Assembly (NCBI GenBank): GCA_025360385.1
Contig: JANYCG010000116.1
Coordinates: 1 to 38,593, forward strand
Source of the DNA: Burkholderiales bacterium
Lineage (GTDB): Bacteria; Pseudomonadota; Gammaproteobacteria; Burkholderiales; Burkholderiaceae_C
DNA: 38,593 nucleotides
Direction: 5' to 3'
Below, piece after piece: positions 17,750-26,375 of the stretch (positions within the stretch are counted from its first letter, which is position 1; each line of letters starts with the position of its first letter). A program made the position numbers and the translations under genes. Below the pieces are notes generated by a model. It saw only the letters and a program-made list of their open reading frames with translations, made no database searches and was not told where the DNA came from.

Positions 17750-18268
17750 TCAGATTGCAACGGCCTTCTCGATGATGACATCGTCATTGGGCACGTCGTC
17801 ATGGTGGCCCTTGCGGCCGGTTTTGACGGCCACGATTTTGTCAACGATGTCGCTGCCCGAGACGACTTTGCCAAACACGGCATATCCCCAGCCTTGCTGC
17901 GAAATGGCGGTGTGGTTCAGGAAGTTGTTGTCAGAGGCGTTGATGAAGAATTGCGCCGTGGCGGAATGCGGGTCACCGGTGCGGGCCATGGCCACTGTGT
18001 ATTTGTTGTTCTTGAGGCCGTTGTTGGCTTCGTTGTTGATGGGCGAGTCACCGCGTTTTTCTTTCATACCGGGTTCCATGCCGCCGCCTTGCACCATGAA
18101 GCCGGGAATCACGCGATGGAAAATGGTGTTGTTGTAGTGGCCCTTGCCGACGTAGCTCAAAAAATTGGCGGTGGACTTGGGCGCTTTGTCCGCGTCAAGT
18201 TCCAGCGTGATGACGCCGAGGGGTTGGCCTTGAGAGGTAATGTGCAGTTCGACTTGTGGTTTGCTCAT
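17750..18268 (-). CDS. ppiB: Cytoplasmic peptidyl-prolyl isomerase (cyclophilin) PpiB
   Basis: This 172-residue cyclophilin has no signal peptide, so it should act in the cytoplasm, catalysing cis-trans isomerisation at Xaa-Pro bonds during folding. The active-site block [13 protein letters not shown] (F50, H51, R52) and the [15 protein letters not shown] block are intact. It begins 3 nt after the stop of a second cyclophilin gene, so the two form a tight operon. Confidence 0.96.
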   Translation of the reverse strand: MSKPQVELHITSQGQPLGVITLELDADKAPKSTANFLSYVGKGHYNNTIFHRVIPGFMVQGGGMEPGMKEKRGDSPINNEANNGLKNNKYTVAMARTGDPHSATAQFFINASDNNFLNHTAISQQGWGYAVFGKVVSGSDIVDKIVAVKTGRKGHHDDVPNDDVIIEKAVAI

Positions 18269-18271
18269 GAT

Positions 18272-18955
18272 TTATTTCACCAGGGTTGCAGAGTTGATAA
18301 GAATGGGTGTTTTGGGAACGTCGCTTGGGAATGGGCCACCCGCGCCCGTCGGTGTGGCCTTGATTTTGTTGACCACGTCCATGCCGCTCACGACCTTGCC
18401 AAACACGGTGTAGCCAAACAGTTGGGGCGCGTTGATGAGGTTGGCGCGCGGCGTGTTTTCGTAGACCTGGCCCTGGTATTCAAACTTGGGCACCGGGTCG
18501 CCCGGCGGGATCAAGGTGGGGTCCAGAAACGCATTGTCCTTCACGTTGATGAAAAACTGCGCCGTCGCGGAATGGGGGTCATTGGTGCGGGCCATGGCCA
18601 AGGTGCCCACCACATTGCGGGGGCCGCCTTTTTCGAGGGCTTCGCGGCCTTCATGCACCACGGGCGCGCGGCCTTTTTTCTCGACGTAGCTGGCATTGAA
18701 GCCGCCGCCTTGCACCATGAAGCTTTCAATCACGCGGTGAAAAATCGTGCCGTCGTAATGCTTGTCGTTGACGTATTGCAAAAAGTTGGCCACGGTTTTC
18801 GGTGCTTTGTCGGGGTAGACCTCGACCACAAAATCGCCAGCACTGGTGCTGAACTTCACCTGCGGCGGATTTTGCGCCCACGATGAGGCGGCGCACAGGC
18901 TCAAGCTGGCAAGCCATAAACAGGCCCTGCGGGTGATGGGGTGGCTCAGTGGCAT
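18272..18955 (-). CDS. ppiA: Periplasmic peptidyl-prolyl isomerase (cyclophilin) PpiA
   Basis: The 227-residue protein starts with a signal peptide (ITRRACLWLASLSLCAASSWAQ-type, with cleavage likely after the SWA at about residue 27), so the mature cyclophilin is periplasmic. The catalytic block reads FHRVIESFMVQGG. A loop of about 20 residues (PTLIPPGDPVPKFEYQGQ) is longer than in the neighbouring cytoplasmic copy. The pair ppiA-ppiB supplies one isomerase on each side of the inner membrane, probably from one transcript that continues to lpxH. Confidence 0.95.
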   Translation of the reverse strand: MPLSHPITRRACLWLASLSLCAASSWAQNPPQVKFSTSAGDFVVEVYPDKAPKTVANFLQYVNDKHYDGTIFHRVIESFMVQGGGFNASYVEKKGRAPVVHEGREALEKGGPRNVVGTLAMARTNDPHSATAQFFINVKDNAFLDPTLIPPGDPVPKFEYQGQVYENTPRANLINAPQLFGYTVFGKVVSGMDVVNKIKATPTGAGGPFPSDVPKTPILINSATLVK

Positions 18956-19019
18956 AAATAGTCCTCAATCAAAAAGCAAGAAGTGGCAAAAAAAAATGGG
19001 GGCAAAAAGCTGAATGCTG

Positions 19020-19628
19020 TCACGGCAATTTTGCGCCGGTTGCACCGCTGGGCGCGACGGCGCCAACGCGCGGGGCAGCGGCAGCAGGCGCTGGTTTGGC
19101 GAGCAGCGCTTCGTTGAGCAAAGCAATTTTCGGCGCCAGCGTGGCGTTACCAGCATCCAGTTGAAGGGCCCTGGCATACGACTGCCCGGCGAGTTTGGCA
19201 TACACATCGCCGAGGTTCTCATGGGCGGTGGCATATTGGGGGTTGATGCGCAAGGCCGCCTCCAGGGCCGCACGGGCCTTGTCCAACTGGTTTTGCAAAG
19301 CGTAAATGACGGCCAGGTTGTTGTAGGGTTCAGGCAGCTCGGGGTAGTCTTCGGTCAAACCTGTGAAGGTGGCCAGAGCCAGTTCTGCCTGGCCAGTTTC
19401 ACGCTCAATGAAGCCTTTGAAAAAACGCATTTGCGGGTCGCGTGGCCGGGTTTGCAGGGCGGCGTCAATTTGAACCAGCGCCCCCGCATATTGCCCGGCG
19501 CGTATCAGTTTGGACACGTCAGAATAGTCGTCGGCCCGGCTTGGTTGTGCCTGCAACAGCAGCATCAACGTGAACGCCAACAGCGGCAAAAGTTGCAGCG
19601 AGTTTGGACGGTAAGCAGGGCGGGACAT
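19020..19628 (-). CDS. Exported TPR-repeat protein
   Basis: The ATG at 19628 gives 202 residues starting with a signal peptide ([20 protein letters not shown]). Three to four TPR units follow between about residues 35 and 160, for example [20 protein letters not shown] and [23 protein letters not shown] proteins are scaffolds for other proteins, and the partner is not visible here. The C-terminus is an Ala/Pro-rich tail. It stands first in the minus-strand run TPR-ppiA-ppiB-lpxH, divergent from cysS, with a 64-bp gap to ppiA. Confidence 0.85.
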   Translation of the reverse strand: MSRPAYRPNSLQLLPLLAFTLMLLLQAQPSRADDYSDVSKLIRAGQYAGALVQIDAALQTRPRDPQMRFFKGFIERETGQAELALATFTGLTEDYPELPEPYNNLAVIYALQNQLDKARAALEAALRINPQYATAHENLGDVYAKLAGQSYARALQLDAGNATLAPKIALLNEALLAKPAPAAAAPRVGAVAPSGATGAKLP

Positions 19629-19817
19629 GAAGCCTTGGCTATTTGGGGCTGGCGTTGCCAACGGATGGGTGCATTGCAGCGAGCTTGCTGCAAGCAAAAG
19701 TCTGCGTTACAGACGGCTTTATACTGCGCTGGATTGTATCAAAGGGCCCAAGCCACAGCGCCCGCCCGATGCCCTTTACAGTCCACCATTTTTCCACTTG
19801 AGCCTGTCCATCCTTCC

Positions 19818-21305
19818 ATGAGTTTGCGCATCTACAACACGCTGTCGCGTGCGACCGAAGACTTTGTTCCCATGGACCCGGCCAAAGTGCGCATGTACCT
19901 GTGCGGCATGACGGTGTACGACCTTTGCCATGTGGGGCACGCGCGCGCCAATATTGCGTTTGACGTGGTGCAGCGTTGGTTGAAAACCTCGGGCTACAGC
20001 GTCACTTTTGTGCGCAACATCACGGACATCGAGGACAAGATCATTCGTCGCGCGGTTGAAAACGGCGAGACGGTGCGCGCCTTGACCGATCGCATGATCG
20101 CCCAGATGTACCGCGACTTCGACGCTCTGGGCATCGAGCGGCCCACGCATGACCCGCGCGCCACCGACTTCGTGCCGCAAATGCTCGACATCGTCAAGCA
20201 GCTTGAAGACAAGGGCCTGGCCTACGCCGTCGAGTCCGGCGACGTCAATTTCTCGGTGCGGAAATTTCCGGGCTACGGCAAACTCTCCGGCAAATCGCTG
20301 GACGAGCTTCATGCCGGTGAACGGGTGGCCGTGCTGGACGGCAAGCAAGACCCGCTGGATTTTGTGCTCTGGAAGTCCGCCAAGGCCAGCGAACCCGACG
20401 ACGCCAAGTGGCCCAGCCCTTACGGCGTGGGCCGGCCAGGCTGGCATATCGAATGCTCCGCCATGGCCTGCGCTTTGCTGGGCGAGACTTTTGACATTCA
20501 TGCTGGCGGCGCCGACTTGCAGTTTCCGCACCACGAGAACGAAATTGCGCAAAGCGAAGGTGCACACGGCAAGCCGCTGGCCAAGCTGTGGATGCACAAC
20601 GGCTTCGTCAACATCGACAACGAAAAAATGTCGAAATCGCTGGGCAATTTTTTCACCATCCGCGATGTCCTGAAAAAATACCATCCCGAGACGATCCGCT
20701 TCTTCATAGTCCGGGCCCACTACCGCAGCCCGCTCAATTACAGCGATGTGCACCTGGACGATGCTCAGGGTGCGCTGAAGCGCTTGTACACGACATTGGG
20801 GACGACCCTAGTCGCGGCCTTGGTTACTGCTGCCTTGGCTCAGGGCAGCTCCCAGAAGCCCGCCATGGTGGACTGGGCAAGCCCGCATGCCGCACGGTTC
20901 AAGGCCGCGATGGACGAAGACTTTGCCACACCGGAAGCTGTTGCGGTCTTGTTTGAACTGGCAACCGAGGTGAACAAGACCAAAGACAAGGCGCTCGCCG
21001 AACTGCTGAAAACGCTGGGCGGGTTTTTGGGCTTGCTGCAATTGCCGCCAGAGGCCTACCTTCAATGGCGCCCTGCGTTAGTGATGGAGGCGGATGCGGG
21101 CCCTGCGCCGACGGCTGGGGCAACTGCACAAATTGTTCAAAACGGTTTGAGTAACGCAGACATTGACGACCTCATTGCCAAGCGCAGCGTCGCCAAAGCC
21201 GCCAAGAATTTTGCCGAGGCCGACCATATTCGCAAAGATTTGCTCGCCGCTGGCATCGTCCTGAAAGATTCCGCGTCGGGCACCACCTGGGAGGCTGCGA
21301 CATGA
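19818..21305 (+). CDS. cysS: Cysteinyl-tRNA synthetase
   Basis: CysS charges tRNA-Cys. The ATG at 19818 ([18 protein letters not shown]) matches the conserved N-terminus; the long open frame upstream is the antisense of the TPR gene. The 495-residue protein has zinc Cys29, the HIGH-type motif HVGH (38-41), [29 protein letters not shown] and KMSKS at 270-274. The anticodon-stem domain and the C-terminal [16 protein letters not shown] helix are present. An Ala/Thr-rich stretch at about 330-350 looks like lineage-specific filler. Confidence 0.98.
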   Translation: MSLRIYNTLSRATEDFVPMDPAKVRMYLCGMTVYDLCHVGHARANIAFDVVQRWLKTSGYSVTFVRNITDIEDKIIRRAVENGETVRALTDRMIAQMYRDFDALGIERPTHDPRATDFVPQMLDIVKQLEDKGLAYAVESGDVNFSVRKFPGYGKLSGKSLDELHAGERVAVLDGKQDPLDFVLWKSAKASEPDDAKWPSPYGVGRPGWHIECSAMACALLGETFDIHAGGADLQFPHHENEIAQSEGAHGKPLAKLWMHNGFVNIDNEKMSKSLGNFFTIRDVLKKYHPETIRFFIVRAHYRSPLNYSDVHLDDAQGALKRLYTTLGTTLVAALVTAALAQGSSQKPAMVDWASPHAARFKAAMDEDFATPEAVAVLFELATEVNKTKDKALAELLKTLGGFLGLLQLPPEAYLQWRPALVMEADAGPAPTAGATAQIVQNGLSNADIDDLIAKRSVAKAAKNFAEADHIRKDLLAAGIVLKDSASGTTWEAAT

Positions 21306-21321
21306 GATTTGGTGAAAAAAC

Positions 21322-21999
21322 ATGACTAAAGTCCCCGTCAGTAAAGCAAAGTTAGCTACAAAAAATGTAGTTAATGATTTGGCCACCCCAGACTACTGGA
21401 GCGATGCGTGCAAACATTTGGTCAAAAAAGACCGGGTCATGAAGCGTCTGATTCCGCAGTTTGGCGACGCTTGCCTGCAATCCAGGGGCGACGCGTTTTC
21501 GACACTCGCCCGCAGCATTGTGGGGCAGCAAATTTCCGTCAAGGCGGCCCAAACGGTGTGGGACCGGTTTGCCGTGTTGCCGAAAAAAATGCTGCCCGCC
21601 AGCGTGCTCAAACTCAAGGTGGACGACATGCGCGCGGCGGGCCTGTCGGCGCGCAAGGTCGAATATCTGGTTGATTTGGCGCTGCACTTTGACAGTGGCG
21701 CCTTGCATGTGGACGGCTGGCAAAGCATGGATGACGAGGCCATCATTGCCGAGCTGGTGGCGATCCGCGGCATTGGCCGCTGGACGGCCGAGATGTTCCT
21801 GATCTTCCACATGATGCGGCCTAACGTGCTTCCGCTGGACGACGTCGGGCTGATCAACGGCATCAGCAAAGCTTATTTTTCGGGCGAAGCCGTCAGCCGC
21901 AGCGATGCCCGAGAGGTGGCTGCCGCCTGGGCGCCGTTTTGCAGCGTCGCAACTTGGTATATTTGGCGCTCGTTGGATCCGGCGCCCGTCGCGTATTGA
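21322..21999 (+). CDS. DNA-3-methyladenine glycosylase II family protein (HhH-GPD)
   Basis: This 225-residue base-excision enzyme removes alkylated purines. The helix-hairpin-helix is AIRGIGRWTAEMFL, and the catalytic Asp is D174 in LPLDDVGL. Its 16-nt distance from cysS suggests one transcript. The first 20 residues are unusual: residues 4-17 come from a copy of the 42-bp repeat at 21331-21372, placed three codons after the start. The conserved fold begins near TPDYWSDACKHL, so this tail is probably an added, disordered end. GGTGA lies upstream of the ATG. Confidence 0.92.
   Translation: MTKVPVSKAKLATKNVVNDLATPDYWSDACKHLVKKDRVMKRLIPQFGDACLQSRGDAFSTLARSIVGQQISVKAAQTVWDRFAVLPKKMLPASVLKLKVDDMRAAGLSARKVEYLVDLALHFDSGALHVDGWQSMDDEAIIAELVAIRGIGRWTAEMFLIFHMMRPNVLPLDDVGLINGISKAYFSGEAVSRSDAREVAAAWAPFCSVATWYIWRSLDPAPVAY
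21331..21372 (+). repeat. 42-bp dispersed coding repeat, copy 4 (start of glycosylase gene)
   Basis: GTCCCCGTCAGT opens it, and TTAGCTAC-N7-GTAGTT closes it; with the next two bases the end pairs as an 8-bp stem including one G-T. It is read VPVSKAKLATKNVV, in the same phase as copies 3 and 5-7. By hand it matches copy 5 at 28 of 42 positions. Confidence 0.8.
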
Positions 22000-22086
22000 G
22001 CCGGTTTGGAAACGCCTTCCCTCCATTCATAAACCCAGAGCAACCCACTGGCCATGAATGTTGTTTCACGTTAAGCAGGAGCACCC

Positions 22087-23112
22087 GTGGCTAAAAAAAC
22101 ATTTCTTGATTTCGAGCAGCCGATTGCCGATCTGGAATTAAAAATTGACGAATTGCGTTACGTCCAAACCGAATCGGCGGTGGACATCTCGACCGAGATC
22201 GACCAGTTGGCCAAGAAGAGCCAGCAGCTCACCAAAGACATCTACAGCGACCTCACGCCGTGGCAGATCACCAAGATTGCGCGGCATGCCGAGCGGCCTT
22301 ACACGCTGGATTACGTCAACGACATCTTCACGCACTTTGTCGAGCTGCATGGCGACCGCCACTTTGCCGACGACTTGAGCATTGTGGGCGGCCTGGCCCG
22401 ATTCAATGGCACGCCGTGCATGGTGCTGGGCCAGCAAAAAGGGCGTGACACCAAGGAGCGGGGCCTGCGCAACTTTGGCATGTGCAAGCCCGAGGGTTAC
22501 CGCAAGGCTTTGCGCTTGATGAAAACCGCTGAAAAGTTTGGCCTGCCGGTCTTCACTTTTGTGGACACGCCCGGCGCTTACCCCGGCATTGACGCCGAGG
22601 AGCGGGGCCAGTCAGAGGCCATTGGGCGCAATATTTTCGAGATGGCGCAGCTTGAAGTGCCCATCATCACCACGGTCATCGGCGAAGGTGGCTCTGGCGG
22701 TGCCCTGGCAATTTCGATCGGCGACCAGGTGCTGATGCTGCAATATTCAATTTATTCGGTGATCAGCCCGGAGGGTTGCGCTTCCATCCTGTGGAAGACC
22801 TCAGACAAAGCCCACGAGGCGGCTGATGCCCTGGGCATCACGGCGCTGCGGCTCAAAGCTTTGGGCCTGATCGATAAAATTGTGAATGAACCGGTGGGTG
22901 GCGCACACCGGGATCACGCGCAAATGGCGGTCTTCCTCAAACGCGCGTTGACCGACGCATACCGCCAGGTGAGCGACCTCAAAATCACTGAGTTGCTGGA
23001 CCGGCGCTACAACCGCCTGCAAAGTTATGGCCGGTTCATCGACACCAAGGCCGACCCAAAGGCCGAGCCCAAGGTAGATCGCCGTTCGGCCCCGCGCACT
23101 GCAAGCAAATAA
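22087..23112 (+). CDS. accA: Acetyl-CoA carboxylase carboxyltransferase subunit alpha
   Basis: AccA with AccD moves the carboxyl group from biotin to acetyl-CoA, the first committed step of fatty acid synthesis. The GTG at 22087 is preceded by AGGAG, and [17 protein letters not shown] is the conserved N-terminus. The 341-residue protein has [34 protein letters not shown] and [10 protein letters not shown]. The last 20 or so residues are a Lys/Asp/Pro-rich tail beyond the usual end. It stands alone from accD, as is normal in Proteobacteria. Confidence 0.98.
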   Translation: MAKKTFLDFEQPIADLELKIDELRYVQTESAVDISTEIDQLAKKSQQLTKDIYSDLTPWQITKIARHAERPYTLDYVNDIFTHFVELHGDRHFADDLSIVGGLARFNGTPCMVLGQQKGRDTKERGLRNFGMCKPEGYRKALRLMKTAEKFGLPVFTFVDTPGAYPGIDAEERGQSEAIGRNIFEMAQLEVPIITTVIGEGGSGGALAISIGDQVLMLQYSIYSVISPEGCASILWKTSDKAHEAADALGITALRLKALGLIDKIVNEPVGGAHRDHAQMAVFLKRALTDAYRQVSDLKITELLDRRYNRLQSYGRFIDTKADPKAEPKVDRRSAPRTASK

Positions 23113-23145
23113 CCCGATTGAAAACGGGCACTTTGGGACACGCCC

Positions 23146-24216
23146 ATGGGCCAGACTTTGCCGCAGGCCATGGCGGCTTTTGCCCCCGACTTGCCGTTGA
23201 CGGTGGCCCTGAGCGGCGGTGCAGACTCGACCGCGCTGTTGCTGGCCTGTGTGCGGCAGTGGCCAGGGTTGGTCAGCGCCGTGCATGTCAACCACAAGCT
23301 GCAGGCCGCTGCGGCTGATTTTCAGCGCCATTGCCAGGCTCTGTGCGCCCGCTTGGGTGTGCCGTTGACGGTGCAGCAAGTCGACGCCCAGGCCAAACCT
23401 GGCCAAAGCCCCGAAGACGCGGCCAGAATCGCCCGCTATGAGGCGTTTAGGGCGATAGTCCCCGTAAATAATGAATACATAGCTATGCATAGTGTAGCAA
23501 ATGGTGTTCAGGGCCGCATCCGGCTTGCGCTGGCGCAACATGCCGATGACCAGGTGGAAACGATATTTTTGGCGCTGGGCCGGGGGGCCGGACTGGCCGG
23601 CCTGTCGGCCATGCCGGCTGACTGGCAGCGCGACGGTATCCAGTTTTACCGCCCCTTGCTGGGGGTCAGCGCCGCAGACATTCGCAGTTGGCTGGCCGGG
23701 CAGGGCGAGGGGTTTGTGCAAGACCCCAGCAATGCCGATGAACGCTTCACGCGCAACCACATCCGCGCCCGGCTGCTGCCCGCGCTGGGCGACGTGTTCC
23801 CCCAGTACCGCGACACGTTTGCACGCAGCGCCGCCCACGCGGCCCAGGCACAGGCTTTGTTGACGGAAATAGCTGAACAAGACCTGGCCTCGCAGCGTGC
23901 AGAAAGTGGCCATGGCTCCGCCAGTGGCGATGGCTCCGCTGACCCCGTTGGTGAGGGCGAGGCGCGCGACGCTCTGACGCAAAATCTCCGGTTGCAAGGC
24001 CTCACGCCGCCCAGCCGCTTCAGTCGCGCCCGGCAAGCCAACCTGCTGCGCCACTGGCTTAAAACCACGTACAAGGCCATTCCCAGCACCGCCCAGCTCG
24101 ACGAATTATTGGACCAGATCGCCCACTGCACCACGCGGGGCCACCAGATCCACATCAAGATCGGCCGCGGCTTCGTCAAGCGGCAAGGCGCGGTTTTGAC
24201 TTGGTACAATCCCTAG
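23146..24216 (+). CDS. tilS: tRNA(Ile)-lysidine synthase
   Basis: TilS modifies C34 of the CAU-anticodon tRNA-Ile to lysidine, so that it reads AUA; the gene is normally essential. The ATP pyrophosphatase loop is SGGADS (23-28), followed by HVNHKLQ (usually HVHHGLQ) and LALAQHADDQVETIFL. The protein has 356 residues. Residues 105-118, between the helix ARIARYEAFRA and the ADDQVET motif, are encoded by a copy of the 42-bp repeat (23458-23499). In other TilS proteins these two segments are close together, so this is an insertion in a surface loop. A second low-complexity stretch (SGHGSASGDGSADPVGEGEA) lies in the C-terminal half. Confidence 0.94.
   Translation: MGQTLPQAMAAFAPDLPLTVALSGGADSTALLLACVRQWPGLVSAVHVNHKLQAAAADFQRHCQALCARLGVPLTVQQVDAQAKPGQSPEDAARIARYEAFRAIVPVNNEYIAMHSVANGVQGRIRLALAQHADDQVETIFLALGRGAGLAGLSAMPADWQRDGIQFYRPLLGVSAADIRSWLAGQGEGFVQDPSNADERFTRNHIRARLLPALGDVFPQYRDTFARSAAHAAQAQALLTEIAEQDLASQRAESGHGSASGDGSADPVGEGEARDALTQNLRLQGLTPPSRFSRARQANLLRHWLKTTYKAIPSTAQLDELLDQIAHCTTRGHQIHIKIGRGFVKRQGAVLTWYNP
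23458..23499 (+). repeat. 42-bp dispersed coding repeat, copy 5 (in tilS)
   Basis: GTCCCCGTAAAT opens it and ATAGCTAT-N7-GTAGCA closes it. It is read VPVNNEYIAMHSVA, in the shared codon phase. The island is strikingly AT-rich against the GC-rich flanks and lies exactly between two conserved TilS segments. Confidence 0.85.
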
Positions 24217-24345
24217 CGTCAACAGCCCGTCAAACGGCATGTTGCACCCCGCGTCACGATACCCCAAGCCAGCCTGAACAGGGCATCTGCCTGGGCTAAA
24301 CCAAAGACCCGGATTTTCAGCTTTCATTTTTTCCAACCTTTTCCA

Positions 24346-25617
24346 ATGGCCTTGATCGTTCACAAATACGGCGGCACGTCGATGGGCTCGACCGAGCGCA
24401 TCCGCAATGTCGCCAAACGCGTTGCCAAATGGGCGCGCGCTGGCCACCAGATGGTGGTCGTGCCCAGCGCCATGAGCGGCGAAACCAACCGCCTGCTGGC
24501 TCTGGCCAAAGAGCTGGCCCCTTCCAAGCCAACTGAGCATTACGGTCGGGAGCTCGACATGCTGGCCGCCACGGGCGAGCAGGCCTCCAGCGCACTGCTG
24601 GCCATCGCGCTGCAGGCCGAGGGCATGGAGTCGGTCAGCTACGCTGGCTGGCAAGTGCCCATCAAGACCAACAGCGCCTACACCAAGGCCCGCATCGAGT
24701 CGATCGAAGACACCAAGGTGCGCGCTGACCTGGCGCAAGGCAAGGTGGTCATCGTCACCGGCTTCCAGGGCATGGACGAGGCCGGCAACATCACCACGCT
24801 GGGCCGGGGCGGCTCCGACACTTCGGCCGTGGCCGTGGCGGTGGCCATGAAGGCCCATGAGTGCCTGATCTACACCGACGTGGATGGCGTTTATACGACC
24901 GACCCGCGCGTAGTGCCCGAGGCCCGGCGCCTACACACCATCAGTTTTGAAGAAATGCTGGAGATGGCCTCCATGGGCTCCAAGGTGCTGCAAATCCGCT
25001 CGGTCGAATTTGCCGGCAAATACCGCATGCCGCTGCGGGTTTTGAGCAGCTTCACCGCCTGGGACATTGACATTGACGAAGAAGCCGCCTCCGGCACCCT
25101 GATTTCTTTTGAGGAAGACGAACACATGGAACAAGCTATTGTTTCGGGCATTGCATTCAACCGCGACGAAGCCAAGATTTCGATCATCGGCGTGCCCGAC
25201 AAACCCGGCATCGCCTATCAAATTTTGGGCGCGGTGGCCGACGCCAACATCGAGGTCGATGTCATCATCCAGAACATCAGCAAAGACGGCAAAACCGACT
25301 TCAGCTTCACCGTCAATCGGGGCGACTACGCCAAGACGATAGACCTGCTCAAAGACAAAGTGCTGCCCAGCCTGGGCGCGCCGGAGGTGCTGGGCGACAC
25401 CAAAATCTGCAAGGTCTCCATCGTCGGCATTGGCATGCGCAGTCACGTGGGCGTGGCCAGCCGCATGTTCCGCTGCCTGAGCGAAGAGGGCATCAACATC
25501 CAGATGATCACCACCTCAGAGATCAAGACCTCGGTCGTCATCGACGAGAAATACATGGAGCTTGCCGTGCGGGCCCTGCACAAGGCGTTTGACCTGGACC
25601 AGCCGCCATCGGCCTGA
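24346..25617 (+). CDS. lysC: Aspartate kinase
   Basis: LysC phosphorylates aspartate, the entry to lysine, threonine, methionine and diaminopimelate synthesis. KYGGTS is at 7-12, and FQGMDEAGNITTLGRGGSDT marks the kinase core. Two ACT domains follow (ISIIGVPDKPGIAYQILGAV and VSIVGIGMRSHVGVASRMF), the site of feedback inhibition. The 423-residue length is normal for the short homo- or heteromeric type. The 129-bp gap upstream is too short for a lysine riboswitch and shows none of its motifs. Confidence 0.98.
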   Translation: MALIVHKYGGTSMGSTERIRNVAKRVAKWARAGHQMVVVPSAMSGETNRLLALAKELAPSKPTEHYGRELDMLAATGEQASSALLAIALQAEGMESVSYAGWQVPIKTNSAYTKARIESIEDTKVRADLAQGKVVIVTGFQGMDEAGNITTLGRGGSDTSAVAVAVAMKAHECLIYTDVDGVYTTDPRVVPEARRLHTISFEEMLEMASMGSKVLQIRSVEFAGKYRMPLRVLSSFTAWDIDIDEEAASGTLISFEEDEHMEQAIVSGIAFNRDEAKISIIGVPDKPGIAYQILGAVADANIEVDVIIQNISKDGKTDFSFTVNRGDYAKTIDLLKDKVLPSLGAPEVLGDTKICKVSIVGIGMRSHVGVASRMFRCLSEEGINIQMITTSEIKTSVVIDEKYMELAVRALHKAFDLDQPPSA

Positions 25618-25636
25618 TACCAGCGTGATACCAGCG
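25615..25636 (+). repeat. Tandem 11-bp duplication over the lysC stop
   Basis: TGATACCAGCG occurs twice, directly adjacent (25615-25625 and 25626-25636). The first TGA is the lysC stop codon; the second copy lies in the promoter of the tRNA gene and supplies part of its likely -35 box. Confidence 0.9.
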
Positions 25637-25653
25637 CGGACTCGTGAGATAAT
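25625..25653 (+). promoter_or_regulatory. Likely sigma-70 promoter of the tRNA-Ser gene
   Basis: GTGATA (25625-25630) as -35 and GATAAT (25648-25653) as -10 are separated by 17 bp, with the tRNA 5' end 22 bp downstream. The -35 box straddles the 11-bp duplication. Confidence 0.55.
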
Positions 25654-25675
25654 CCGCTTCGATTTGAAAGTTTCA

Positions 25676-25768
25676 GGAAACGTGACCGAGTGGCCGAAGG
25701 TGCTCCCCTGCTAAGGGAGTATGGGGTGTAGAGCCTCATCGAGGGTTCGAATCCCTCCGTTTCCGCCA
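25676..25768 (+). tRNA. tRNA-Ser (anticodon GCU)
   Basis: The 93-nt sequence folds as a class II tRNA. The acceptor arms GGAAACG and CGTTTCC pair fully, G73 and an encoded CCA follow. The anticodon stem CTCCC/GGGAG holds the loop CTGCTAA with anticodon GCT at 25710-25712, reading AGC and AGU. A long variable arm and the T-loop GTTCGAATCC are present, as expected for serine. Confidence 0.97.
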
Positions 25769-25772
25769 AAAC

Positions 25773-25801
25773 AAAAAAGCCACCTTAGCGTGGCTTTTTT
25801 T
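25773..25801 (+). terminator. Rho-independent terminator after tRNA-Ser
   Basis: GCCAC (25779-25783) pairs with GTGGC (25790-25794) around CTTAGC, extended by six A-T pairs, and ends in a T-run. The A-run on the other side makes it able to work in both directions, so it could also end the minus-strand gene that stops at 25873. Confidence 0.92.
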
Positions 25802-25872
25802 ATGCATGTGCTGCAACGGCTGCAGGGGCTTCAACTGCCGCAACGGCTGCGCATGGCGCCTTGCTGATGCGC

Positions 25873-26214
25873 TTACCGGTACGTCACCTCATGCAGGTTG
25901 GTCAGGTTGATCAGCGCGGTCAGCACCTCGGGCTTGAAACCGACGCGGGCTTTTTCAGCGCCGTCGCCACCGCTCAGGATCAGTTTCTGGATGTATTCAA
26001 CGCAATCGCGGTGGCCCCAAAACACGTCGATGGCTTTGGCGATGCGGGCGTGATGCTGGGCAATCACAGCCATCTCACGGTCGATGCGGGCCTGTTTCGG
26101 GATTTCATGCAAGGGCACAGGCCGGGTCGCCTGTTCTTCCTGGAACTCAATGTTTGGAAAACCGCTTTGCGCAGGCTGGTCGGCTTTAGGTGTGTTCATC
26201 GTCATGGCGTGCAT
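25873..26214 (-). CDS. Conserved hypothetical protein
   Basis: The frame codes for up to 113 residues (ATG choices at 26214, 26205 and 26199, none with a good Shine-Dalgarno). The C-terminal half (IAKAIDVFWGHRDCVEYIQKL and the segment ending INLTNLHEVTYR) looks like a folded helical domain, and the first 35 residues look disordered. I recall similar short proteins in Burkholderiales genomes but know no function. There is no signal peptide or membrane segment. A plausible promoter lies about 75 bp upstream. Confidence 0.72.
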   Translation of the reverse strand: MHAMTMNTPKADQPAQSGFPNIEFQEEQATRPVPLHEIPKQARIDREMAVIAQHHARIAKAIDVFWGHRDCVEYIQKLILSGGDGAEKARVGFKPEVLTALINLTNLHEVTYR

Positions 26215-26287
26215 TTGTCGTCAAGATCTATCGGGGTCGCGGCCTGTGGGCTCACGCGCACGGCATTGTTGCGCTTTGCTGGGTAGC

Positions 26288-26316
26288 ATTTTAACGCTAG
26301 CGTAAATATAGCGCAA
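26288..26316 (-). promoter_or_regulatory. Candidate promoter for the hypothetical gene
   Basis: On the minus strand TTGCGC (26316-26311) and TAAAAT (26293-26288) are 17 bp apart in an AT-rich patch; the -10 box matches the sigma-70 consensus at five of six positions, the -35 box at three. Confidence 0.4.
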
Positions 26317-26320
26317 TAAG

Positions 26321-26375
26321 CGCCGCCCAACGGCCACTTAACCGCCACTTGAGCGCCGCTTAACCGTCACGTCAA
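26321..26375. repeat. Five degenerate 11-bp tandem units after the oxidoreductase gene
   Basis: The units are CGCCGCCCAAC, GGCCACTTAAC, CGCCACTTGAG, CGCCGCTTAAC and CGTCACGTCAA, end to end. The last covers the stop codon of the oxidoreductase gene (26372-26374). Confidence 0.7.

Noticed and set aside
17747-18886. 379-codon plus-strand frame covering both cyclophilin genes
   Set aside because: Both cyclophilins on the minus strand are certain; the plus frame is their mirror, with the low-complexity His/Val/Gly-rich look of an antisense translation.
24217-24345. Possible lysine riboswitch before lysC
   Set aside because: The 129-bp gap is too short and shows none of the conserved lysine aptamer segments.
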